Assembly (NCBI GenBank): GCA_018676675.1
Contig: JABHEG010000239.1
Coordinates: 1 to 58,926 of the forward strand
Length of the DNA stretch: 58,926 nucleotides
From: Lentisphaerota bacterium
Lineage (GTDB): Bacteria; Verrucomicrobiota; Lentisphaeria; Oligosphaerales; JABHEG01
Reading direction: 5' to 3'
In this document: positions 45,100 through 52,797 of the stretch, one piece after another
Position numbering within the stretch: position 1 is the first letter of the stretch
How the letters are laid out: every line of letters starts with the position of its first letter
Position numbers and translations under genes: made by a program
Notes under the pieces: model-generated
What the model saw: only the letters and a program-made list of their open reading frames with translations
Told to the model about the DNA's origin: nothing
Database searches by the model: none

Positions 45100-45975
45100 A
45101 TGAAGCAGCTCGCCTTGCGGCGTCTGGGGCGCACTGAGATGCAGGTTACGGAAATCGGTCTTGGCTGTGCGAGAATGGGCTTGACCACCCGAACCGACAA
45201 GAATGCCATCGATGCCATCCGCTGCGGCATCGACTTCGGCATCAACTACCTCGACACCTCCGCTGCGTATGGGGAGAGTGAACGGCGTATCGGACTTGCC
45301 CTGCAGGGCGGCCGGCGCGAGAAGGTCTTCCTGCAGACCAAGACTGGTACGCACCCTTCCCGACGTGGCGATTACTCTGCGGAGAGCACGCGCTGGAGCG
45401 TTGAAAACAGCCTCAGACTACTGAAGACCGACTACCTGGATGCGGTGCTTATTCACGACCCTTCCGACATTGCTGTGCCCCTGGCACCCGGACATGCCCT
45501 CGACGAACTGCTCACAATGAAGGAAAGAGGACTCGTGCGCCATGTGGGGCTCGGTTGCCGCCGCCACGACTTCCATCGCCAGGCTGTTGAAACTGGGCAT
45601 ATAGACATCGTTCTGACCTATCTGGACTACACGCTCCTGGATCAGTCCGTTGCCCAAACGACGTTGCCGCTGGCGCGTCGGCACGATGTGGGCGTGCAGC
45701 TTGCCAGCGTGTTCGGGTGCAGTGCAGGCGCCCTGGCCGGTGGTGAGCCTGAAAACAACCCGACAGCGCATGCCATGTGGTTGTGGTGCAGGGAGCACGG
45801 CTTGAGTCTCCGACGCCTGGCGCTGCACTTTGCATTGGCCGCTCCCATCGCGGGCCACGTCCTCATCGGCCCCGGGACTCCCGATCACGTCGAGGAAGTC
45901 TGCAGGGAAGCTCTGACGCCCGTACCTCCCGAGGTGTGGCAGGCTTTCCAGGCCCGGTTTGGGGTCGGGCCTTAG
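45100..45975 (+). CDS. Aldo/keto reductase
   Basis: CGGAGATGG precedes the ATG. The 291-residue cytoplasmic enzyme has the full catalytic tetrad: D52 and Y57 in YLDTSAAYGESE, K81 in LQTKTG and H119 in LIHDP. LIGPGTPDHVEEV near the end is typical of the cofactor-binding part. The enzyme would reduce or oxidise a carbonyl/alcohol with NAD(P)H; sugar or sugar-acid conversion fits the neighbourhood. It is divergent from the CBM9/TIM-barrel operon and convergent, with a 15-base gap, to the YetA-like gene. Confidence 0.9.
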   Translation: MKQLALRRLGRTEMQVTEIGLGCARMGLTTRTDKNAIDAIRCGIDFGINYLDTSAAYGESERRIGLALQGGRREKVFLQTKTGTHPSRRGDYSAESTRWSVENSLRLLKTDYLDAVLIHDPSDIAVPLAPGHALDELLTMKERGLVRHVGLGCRRHDFHRQAVETGHIDIVLTYLDYTLLDQSVAQTTLPLARRHDVGVQLASVFGCSAGALAGGEPENNPTAHAMWLWCREHGLSLRRLALHFALAAPIAGHVLIGPGTPDHVEEVCREALTPVPPEVWQAFQARFGVGP

Positions 45976-45990
45976 ATCGGAGCAAGCCTC

Positions 45991-48306
45991 TTACTGCAGC
46001 AGGCCGGCGTCGACGGCAGCCCGAGCGAACATGACGACGGGGGGGAAGGTTGAAGCGAATGCCTTTGGGCTTGGACCGGCTTCCCAGATGACCGCATCGT
46101 CGATTGCGTACTTGCCGCGTGTGCCGCTTGCCCGACTTCCCAAGAGTTCCTCGAACGTGGGCAGTCCTGCACGGATGAAGGCGTCATCGCCCGAGATGTC
46201 GTAGGCGTAGGCCAGGGCCTCCAGCACGTAGAAGCCGGCTCCCCGGCGTTCCAGGCTGGGCAGTTCTTTGTAGTAGAATCGGCCGTCGGACCTGAGGGAA
46301 TGGGTGATCAGATCGCGCATTGCAGCGACGATCATCTCGCCGACCTGTGGGGCACCGGTTACCCAATAGTGACGCATCAAGCTTGAGGCGGCCACGCTGA
46401 TCATGAAGGGCACCCGCACCAACGTGTGGTCGGTGTAGGGGGCGAGCCAGGCTCCGTATTCCTCCTGCCAGGTCTGGAACTGCTCCACGATGAAGGCAGC
46501 CGGCTCCATCCATTCCGCATCACCGGTTTCTCGGTACAGCGCGGTGAGCGCCCGCAGGGCCCAGCCGGTCTCGCGAGCACTGCTGGCCGCTGCCTGACGG
46601 AACTGCGGCCGTTCGAGGTGTCGCCTCAGGTTCTGCCCGATGCCGATCGCTGTCTCCAGAGCTGTGGGATCGGCGGTCATGTGATAGAGGTCGAGCAACC
46701 CCTCCACCCATTCGTGCGAGGGTGTGACGCCACCGGTTACGTGATGGGCCGTGTGGACGAGTTGCCCTTCGTGACGCAGTGGGTCAGCGCTGAAGTGACA
46801 GACATCCACATCCATCTGATGCTCGGCTGCGACCAACAGGTAGTCCAGCATGCGTCGTTCACCGGTTCGGGCAAACATGAGCATGGCGGCGTGGGGCAGG
46901 TCGTACTCGTTGTTCGTCCAAACGGGCTTCCCATGGCCGCGCCCCTGATTCGTGTAGCCTGAATCAGGCCCGTCCCCCCAGTTCAGTATGCCGTACCCGC
47001 GTGCCCGGTTGTCGGCGCTGTCGAACAGGAACGCCTCGATCCGCTGCACTGACTCCCCGATCCAGACCGGTTCGAACACGCCGGCGTCGCGGTAGGTCTC
47101 AGCGGAGAGGATGGGGCGGTCGGGCATCTGGAACTGCAGGCTCCGGATCTTGACGTCATCAATCGCCGCCTCGACATTCGCTCCGTGGGGGTGGAACAGC
47201 AACCGTTGCGTGCGTGCTACTCCTTGCCGGACACAGAGCGGGGGGCTTTGGTCCGGGTAGAGCCAGATGTCGATGCCGTTGCCATCGGCCGAGAGTGCCT
47301 TGGGGAAATTTTGGTGGGCCTGATGCACGGTGACGCACAGTCCACCGCGGTTGGGCTCTGTCCAGTCTGCCCAGAAGGTCCCGTAGTTCGTTTCAGGGAC
47401 CTGTTCGTTGGCCTCGTAGACCAGCTGTTCGGCGTCGATGCAGTGAGACACTTGTTTGCCGTTTTCGCCTTGCTTGATTCTGGTTCGGTAGTTGGATGTG
47501 GCGACTGCCGTGTGGGCGTCCCCGGTGGGTGCACTTGGTCTGATTTTGAGCCCGAGAGAGTGGAGCATCACGTGAGCAGTCTCTTCGCGGTTGATCAGCC
47601 GGTAATCGACCTGGAACCACGGCTTCCCTGCGAACACATGGCAACGGATCGCGAAGTCCAGCAGGCTGTCGCCAGCCGCGTTGCGGTGCTTCCCGCTGGC
47701 CTCCACAATGACATGAATGGGGCCTTCGCGCAGGATGTTCCACTCATCGTCCAGGACCGCAGTCCATTCAGTACCTGATTCATCGACCAGAACCGGCCCA
47801 AGCACGTCGTCTGTAACTTCACCGATTGCCGAGCAGTGAGCACCGAAGTTACGCTGCTCAGATAGGAGCGACAGGAGCGGCGGCGGCCGCTCGTCTGAGC
47901 TTAGCTCAAAGCCCTGGATCGCGATTCCGGCGATGGCTTGCGTTGTCCCCGGAGCACCCAGGCGGATGGTGACTGCGCCAGTCTTCAGCAGGCAGGTATC
48001 TGCTTCCCGCTCCGCTGTTGCGGGAGATGCTGGAGTCGGTCCCGCCGGGCTGTTCGTGGACCAGTTGAACGTCTTGCTTTGGTTGCCTGGCAAGTTTGCC
48101 AGGAAGTCGGCGTGCACCCACTTGACTGAACCATCCGGCCATGAGGCGGTGGCCAGCGGCTGGGTCGGGATTGGCTGGCCGTCGTCGAGGATGACGAAAT
48201 CCGCCGCCGTGGGCAGCACCCCAGCGGCAAAGGGCACTGCGACATTGCAGGGCTCTTGCACACGATCAAAGCGGGAGAGCTTGGGGAAGGTCAGGGCGTT
48301 ATTCAC
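45991..48306 (-). CDS. PcRGLX/YetA-like protein (PL26-type exo-rhamnogalacturonan lyase candidate)
   Basis: The GTG start at 48306 has GGAG about 10 bases upstream. The 771 residues have no signal peptide. The N-terminal RIFT-barrel-like region shows FDRVQEPCNVAVPFAAGVLP, FVILDDGQPIPTQ and TASWPDGSVKWVHADF, the opening typical of PcRGLX/YetA-type proteins. The middle carries a beta-sandwich (WFQVDYRLINREETAHVMLHSLGLKI). From ~430 an alpha/alpha toroid follows (YGILNWGDGPDSGY, WTNNEYDLPHAAMLMFARTG, HHVTGGVTPSHEWVEGLLDLYHMTAD). PL26 enzymes remove unsaturated disaccharide ends from rhamnogalacturonan I. Cytoplasmic location suggests action on imported fragments. Activity is inferred. Confidence 0.7.
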   Translation of the reverse strand: MNNALTFPKLSRFDRVQEPCNVAVPFAAGVLPTAADFVILDDGQPIPTQPLATASWPDGSVKWVHADFLANLPGNQSKTFNWSTNSPAGPTPASPATAEREADTCLLKTGAVTIRLGAPGTTQAIAGIAIQGFELSSDERPPPLLSLLSEQRNFGAHCSAIGEVTDDVLGPVLVDESGTEWTAVLDDEWNILREGPIHVIVEASGKHRNAAGDSLLDFAIRCHVFAGKPWFQVDYRLINREETAHVMLHSLGLKIRPSAPTGDAHTAVATSNYRTRIKQGENGKQVSHCIDAEQLVYEANEQVPETNYGTFWADWTEPNRGGLCVTVHQAHQNFPKALSADGNGIDIWLYPDQSPPLCVRQGVARTQRLLFHPHGANVEAAIDDVKIRSLQFQMPDRPILSAETYRDAGVFEPVWIGESVQRIEAFLFDSADNRARGYGILNWGDGPDSGYTNQGRGHGKPVWTNNEYDLPHAAMLMFARTGERRMLDYLLVAAEHQMDVDVCHFSADPLRHEGQLVHTAHHVTGGVTPSHEWVEGLLDLYHMTADPTALETAIGIGQNLRRHLERPQFRQAAASSARETGWALRALTALYRETGDAEWMEPAAFIVEQFQTWQEEYGAWLAPYTDHTLVRVPFMISVAASSLMRHYWVTGAPQVGEMIVAAMRDLITHSLRSDGRFYYKELPSLERRGAGFYVLEALAYAYDISGDDAFIRAGLPTFEELLGSRASGTRGKYAIDDAVIWEAGPSPKAFASTFPPVVMFARAAVDAGLLQ

Positions 48307-48806
48307 AGCCGAATGCTCCGTTTCCTGGCGGCGGAGGGATCGATGTTGGTGTCATCGAGAGTATGCAACACGACAGGACGTTCAAGGGCCGCATGGATTC
48401 GGGGACGAAGGCCGCTTAGTTTGTGCGTGGGCCTGTCCGTCCGAGCCGGGGCCCACGCATGCGCGTCAAGCTTAGCCACAATCTGTTACAGCCGAGGATC
48501 CCGGGCTCTGCCCCGAGGCCCCGCCGAGGGAGCAGCGGCTCCCCCGGCCCCCCACATACTGGTGTCGCGAATGCCAGGTGACTAAGCCCACCTGACCTTC
48601 GCGACACCGGTGGCCACCGCTCGCGCGACGGGCGACCACGTAGACGGTGGCTGTGATGCCATCGTCTGTCGTGGTGTATTGCGCTGTCCAAGAGTAGATG
48701 ACGCATTAACTTGACGCGCATTCGCGACCTACGGGAGCGGACCGCTCAGGCTGGGCGCGGCTCTGTCGGGGCGGGGCTCTGTTTCGTGTGCAAGAGGATC
48801 CTACTG
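48307..48806. other. 500-bp divergent intergenic region with hairpins
   Basis: No gene is visible. It holds a GCGTGGGC/GCCCACGC hairpin around 48425-48460, GTTACAGCCGAG at about 48485-48496 (one base off the repeat-unit end motif), a GC-rich intergenic phrase with GGCTCTGCCCCGAGGCCCCGC, and a strong inverted repeat at 48561-48608. Confidence 0.5.
48561..48608. repeat. 48-bp inverted repeat
   Basis: GGTGTCGCGAA at 48561-48571 pairs perfectly with TTCGCGACACC at 48598-48608, and CAGGTG at 48575-48580 pairs with CACCTG at 48589-48594 inside it. It lies about 200 bases upstream of the URO-D-family start. There is no T-run, so it is not an obvious intrinsic terminator. Confidence 0.75.
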
Positions 48807-49922
48807 ATGGTGACATCCGGGACAACTGGTTCGCTTAGCGATCGGGAGCGTTTTCACGCGGTGATGGACTACGAATCGCCCGACCGCGTTCCTGCCTGGT
48901 TCTTTGGGCAATGGTCGGAGACGTTCCATCGGTGGCGGCAGGAGGGACTCGACCCAGGCCGGGGCGTGGCCTCCGAACTCGGGCTCGACGCCGACTGGGA
49001 ACAGGGGATGTGGGGTGCACACGGTCTGGTGCGCACCGGTCCCATCTCCGGCCGTAAGGAGGAGGTCCTGGAAGAGGACGACGATTCTGTCGTCGTCCGG
49101 ACGTCTCTGGGGGCCATCCAACGACGGAGCAAGGGCGGAAGCACGATCCCCGAACACATAGAAGAGGCATTGAAGCCAACGCGTGCAGCCTGGCGTAAGT
49201 TCAAGCGGATGCTGGATCCGAGCGACTCGCGGCGTCGGCCCCAAGGCTGGGAAACCGCAGCGTCGCGGCTGAACGAGGGAGAGACCACGCGGGCATTCCT
49301 CGCCGGCAGTCTGTACGCGTGGCCGCGCGAATGGCTGGGGGTTGAAGCGATTTCTTACCTGGCGTACGATGATCCGGCTCTCTACGAGGAGATCATCGAG
49401 ACAGTCGCCGACCATTTCATGGAACTCCTGGGCCCAGTGCTGGACCGCGTGACGTTTGATCTTGCCTATTTCTTTGAGGATTGCTGCTTCCGGAACGGGC
49501 CGCTTTTTTCGCCCGATTGCTACCGTAGATACTACCACGGGCACTACCGGCGAATGGTCGATTTCTACCACCGTAAGGGCGTCAAACGGGCTCTGCTGGA
49601 CAGTGACGGAAAGACCGATGCACTCATCCCCTGCTGGCTGGAATCAGGGCTGGACATCGTCTTCCCAATCGAGGTCGGGACATGGCGTGCCGACCCGGTC
49701 GAACTCCGGCAGCGTTTCGGGAAGCAACTGCGCATGATGGGCGGTGTGGACAAGCATGTTATCACGCAGGGAGAGGATGCTGTCCGAGCCCACTTACAGC
49801 GACTCGTGCCACTGGTTAGGGAAGGTGGTTACATTCCGCTTCCGGATCATCGCATCCCCCCCGACTGTTCCCTTCAGCAGTTTCGGGACTACGTCCGCAT
49901 CTTCCGCGAGGTGCTTGGGTAG
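48807..49922 (+). CDS. Uroporphyrinogen-decarboxylase-family (URO-D) protein
   Basis: The ATG at 48807 follows AGAGGAT by 9 bases. The longer frame from 48711 reads unlikely N-terminal sequence. The 371-residue cytoplasmic protein opens with DRERFHAVMDYESPDRVPAWFF, the usual start of URO-D-like proteins. It contains DLAYFFEDCCFRNGPLFSPDCYRRYYHGHYRRMVDFYHRKGVKRALLDSDGKTDALIPCWLESGLDIVFPIEVG, which matches the barrel core. True HemE and methyltransferase relatives share this fold. Free-standing members in such genomes are often in catabolic clusters with unknown methyl donors. No corrinoid protein is adjacent. The family is clear, the substrate is not. Confidence 0.85.
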   Translation: MVTSGTTGSLSDRERFHAVMDYESPDRVPAWFFGQWSETFHRWRQEGLDPGRGVASELGLDADWEQGMWGAHGLVRTGPISGRKEEVLEEDDDSVVVRTSLGAIQRRSKGGSTIPEHIEEALKPTRAAWRKFKRMLDPSDSRRRPQGWETAASRLNEGETTRAFLAGSLYAWPREWLGVEAISYLAYDDPALYEEIIETVADHFMELLGPVLDRVTFDLAYFFEDCCFRNGPLFSPDCYRRYYHGHYRRMVDFYHRKGVKRALLDSDGKTDALIPCWLESGLDIVFPIEVGTWRADPVELRQRFGKQLRMMGGVDKHVITQGEDAVRAHLQRLVPLVREGGYIPLPDHRIPPDCSLQQFRDYVRIFREVLG

Positions 49923-49945
49923 AGCAGGGGGACGTTTGCGTTGTA

Positions 49946-51562
49946 CTACTCCAAGACCGGCTTCAGACGGGGATCCGCGAGGTCGAGGCGGTACATGATC
50001 TGGTTGTAGTCGTAGCGGGGGGTCTTGATCGGGTTCTTGGTGAAGGTGTTGACGTACGTCCCTTCCAGGTAGATGTGTCGCCCTCCCGCCTGGTCCATGA
50101 AAGGGTGCTGAGTGGGGTTGTAGAAGGTGTAGTCGTTGTGGGTGATGATGCGCACGGCCTTCCGCCAGGGGCCCGTGGGTGAGGGGGACGCGGCGAACCA
50201 CAGCTCACCGAGGAAGGACCGCCCGAAGCGCTGTCCGCAGATGAGCACGTAGGACTGCAGATACTCATTCCAGAAGCATGACCCGTTGTGCATCTGGATC
50301 AGATCGCCCGTGTCCGCGTCTTCGAGTCTGAAGCGACACTCCTCGGGGCGCATCAGACCTGCCTTAATCAGGTCCTTCTCGTGTTTCTGGCTAAGTGGGG
50401 CTCCCTGATTGGTCCAGCGCCAGGCTAGCTTGCCATCTGCACCCCGGCTCAGGCGGGTGTCGGCGTCGGCGTATGGAGCCCCGTCGGCCAGGCAGGTGAA
50501 CGTCTCATAGGCGTCGGGCGTGCAGACGGCTTTGTAGGTGGCCGGAACCCGGACCGTGGGAAAGGGACCCGCGCTGGCGAAGAGGATGTATTCCGTCTTG
50601 CCATCCTGCATTCGAAGTGGGTGTCCCCCGGGATGCCGCCATTCGCCCTTCTCTTGAGGAAGGATCGGGTCGAAGACCTCTTTTGCGTCGTTGAACACAC
50701 AGATGCCCTGCGTACATGGCTTCCCCAGTCCCTCCAGGGTCGTATACTCGGCGATGAGTCGTTCCCTGTCGGTGTCATCCACGACCGTCGTCAATCCCCC
50801 CAGCCATACAAGCCCTCCGGGTATGCCTTCGAATGGGCACATCTTCTTGGTGAAGCCGTTGGCTTGGGTGAAATACGTGTAGTCCACGCCCAGATCGGGA
50901 TCCAGACCGCCATGGCCCGGGGGAAGCGAGGTCGCGCTGCTCGTCCGGAAGTTCCCCAGCGGGTAGTCGCTTCGGTTCGTGTCGCCCCACAGCCAGAATA
51001 TCTTCCCCTGGTAGGGGGTGGCGAAAACCGTGTCCTGGCCGAAAACGCGGGCATTCATCACTGGCTTTGCCAGCGGGACGGATTCACCCAGGAGGACGCT
51101 GTCCCGGTAGATTCCTTCCCCGGTCAGTCGGTACAGACGTTCGGCAACGTTGGCCCTGTCGAGCTCGACCTTGACTCGGCCGCCAGGCGTCACCGGCACT
51201 GCTGTTCCCGCGTTGCCGAAGCCGTCGGTGGGATAGGTGTAGCCATGGCTGCTGATATGGACATAAATCGAGGTCCCTTCCCATCCGGGCTCGTTAAGTG
51301 CGACCCAGCCGTTGCTGTCCGTAACGAACACGCGGTGGTTGACCGTCTTGAGCTCCACCAAGGGCACGCCGCGGCCGGTCTGTCTGTCCACAATCTGAAT
51401 GCCGAACCAGTCGCGTCGCTGTACGGACGGAGTGGACGTGTTCGTTGTGACCTTCGAGTTTTTGCCCTGGATGGTCATTCGTCCCTCCACCGTCTCTTGA
51501 CCGCGTGCTGTGCACACCAAGGAACAGACGCAACAGATTGCTGCCGCAGCGCTCTTTCTCAC
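49946..51562 (-). CDS. Secreted beta-propeller protein with N-terminal Ig-like domain
   Basis: GAGGAG directly abuts an ATG (51568), but the GTG at 51562 has ideal 6-base spacing and gives MRKSAAAAICCVCSLVCTARG as signal peptide. The 538-residue protein has a carboxypeptidase-regulatory-like domain at ~40-145 (IQIVDRQTGRGVPLVELKTV...VTDSNGWVAL). A propeller follows, whose blades contain IFWLWGDTNRSDYPLGN, GLVWLGGLTTVVDDTDRERLIAEY and SYVLICGQRFGRSFLGELWFAASPSPTGPW. The last is typical of glycosidase propellers of GH32/43/130 type. Catalytic acids cannot be assigned. It lies 101 bases downstream of the M55 peptidase gene on the same strand. Confidence 0.68.
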   Translation of the reverse strand: MRKSAAAAICCVCSLVCTARGQETVEGRMTIQGKNSKVTTNTSTPSVQRRDWFGIQIVDRQTGRGVPLVELKTVNHRVFVTDSNGWVALNEPGWEGTSIYVHISSHGYTYPTDGFGNAGTAVPVTPGGRVKVELDRANVAERLYRLTGEGIYRDSVLLGESVPLAKPVMNARVFGQDTVFATPYQGKIFWLWGDTNRSDYPLGNFRTSSATSLPPGHGGLDPDLGVDYTYFTQANGFTKKMCPFEGIPGGLVWLGGLTTVVDDTDRERLIAEYTTLEGLGKPCTQGICVFNDAKEVFDPILPQEKGEWRHPGGHPLRMQDGKTEYILFASAGPFPTVRVPATYKAVCTPDAYETFTCLADGAPYADADTRLSRGADGKLAWRWTNQGAPLSQKHEKDLIKAGLMRPEECRFRLEDADTGDLIQMHNGSCFWNEYLQSYVLICGQRFGRSFLGELWFAASPSPTGPWRKAVRIITHNDYTFYNPTQHPFMDQAGGRHIYLEGTYVNTFTKNPIKTPRYDYNQIMYRLDLADPRLKPVLE

Positions 51563-51663
51563 TGACATCTCCTCATCTGATAGCCGGAGCATCCCAGTAG
51601 TCTGGGCCCAAGGTGCATGGTCGTTTCCTTTGCTTGACTACTCCTGTCCAGCCTTGATTCCCC

Positions 51664-52509
51664 TCAAAGCGCCTGCCAATCCCAGTCAGGTTCGGGACGA
51701 TCTCGCTGATACCGCGGGTAGATCTTATGCATTACGTCGATGATGTCGTCCCCCTCGATCTCTCGTGTGCGCTCATCGAGAACACGGCTGAATGCGGGAG
51801 GGTTCTCCTGATCGAACGTTGGTTTCTCCCGGACTTCCCGGAACACGACGGGCGTTTCCAGCTTCAGGGGAGCGACCTTGCCGATGCTGTCGAACGCTCT
51901 CTCTGCGCCGCGGCGAACCATGTCCCGAGCCCGAGCCGGGGCCACTGTGCAGGCGGACAGCCGGCTCATCCCGGCCTTTACGGGGACGGTCACGCAACCG
52001 GGAACCAACGCCTCCATTTCGCGGCAGGCATAGAGGTCGCCGGTGCACAGGATGAACGGGACGCCGAAGTGGCCGGCAATCAGTGCCTGAAGCCCGATTT
52101 CTCCTACAGACAGGCCATTGAAGGACCAATCGCGAATGGCCGTGCTCATCGTGTGATACAGGCAGGCGCCCGGCGTGCCTGCCTTTGCATGCCCCCCAAT
52201 CATGCCGGTAGCGTGGCAGCTGGCATCCAGGTGGTTGAGCCAGAATGGACGCTCTCGCCCATGGATGTAACGGGCTCGAGGATCGGCCACTTCAAGGTCG
52301 ATAGTGTAGCCTGCTCCGTGCCCGTCGTTGACGAGTATGTCTGTCGCTCCGCCCGCGCACAACCCATCGACTGCCGCATTGACCTCCTCTGCCAGCCAGC
52401 GCCTTTGCCGCACTCGCCTTTCATGGTTCTCCAAGCTGGTGTCGTCACGACTCTCCCATTGGTACACACCAGCGACCCCTTCGAGGTCTGTCATCAGGTA
52501 GAACTTCAT
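51664..52509 (-). CDS. M55-family (DppA-like) D-aminopeptidase
   Basis: The ATG at 52509 follows GGAGG by 6 bases; the frame to 52575 adds non-family residues. The 281-residue protein carries the M55 zinc ligands D8 and E10 (LMTDLEG), H64 (NDGHG), H107 (GGHAKAG) and E137 (VGEIG), with H119 at the place of the catalytic His. This matches DppA (D8, E10, H60, H104, E133, H115). Members release N-terminal D-amino acids or act on related amides. It is cytoplasmic, likely co-transcribed with the downstream beta-propeller gene, and divergent from the second CBM9/DUF6067-like giant. Confidence 0.9.
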   Translation of the reverse strand: MKFYLMTDLEGVAGVYQWESRDDTSLENHERRVRQRRWLAEEVNAAVDGLCAGGATDILVNDGHGAGYTIDLEVADPRARYIHGRERPFWLNHLDASCHATGMIGGHAKAGTPGACLYHTMSTAIRDWSFNGLSVGEIGLQALIAGHFGVPFILCTGDLYACREMEALVPGCVTVPVKAGMSRLSACTVAPARARDMVRRGAERAFDSIGKVAPLKLETPVVFREVREKPTFDQENPPAFSRVLDERTREIEGDDIIDVMHKIYPRYQRDRPEPDWDWQAL

Positions 52510-52797
52510 TGTCATCCTCCGTTTCCCGGGAACGAACACGCATTCTGCTGGCGCTCGAGCTGCTTGGGTAACCATACGTCCATCACAAGCAATGTGCCTG
52601 CGATTGGGCTCGAGGCAGTCGACATGCTCCGGTTCCAGAGACGCTTGTCAGGGGCACTTGATCCATCTACAGTTGGTTCACACGGAGCCGAAGCGCGTGT
52701 CCAGCGCCGTGGAAGACCGCTCCCGTGAGTCGCGGCCTTGCGGGGGCACCCAACCGGTTTGTGCTCAGACCAGAGACAAGTTAAGGAGATGTGCAGC

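Noticed and set aside
48561..48608. Intrinsic terminator
   Set aside because: The stem is strong but is not followed by a T-run on either strand, and it lies between divergent genes where no terminator is expected.
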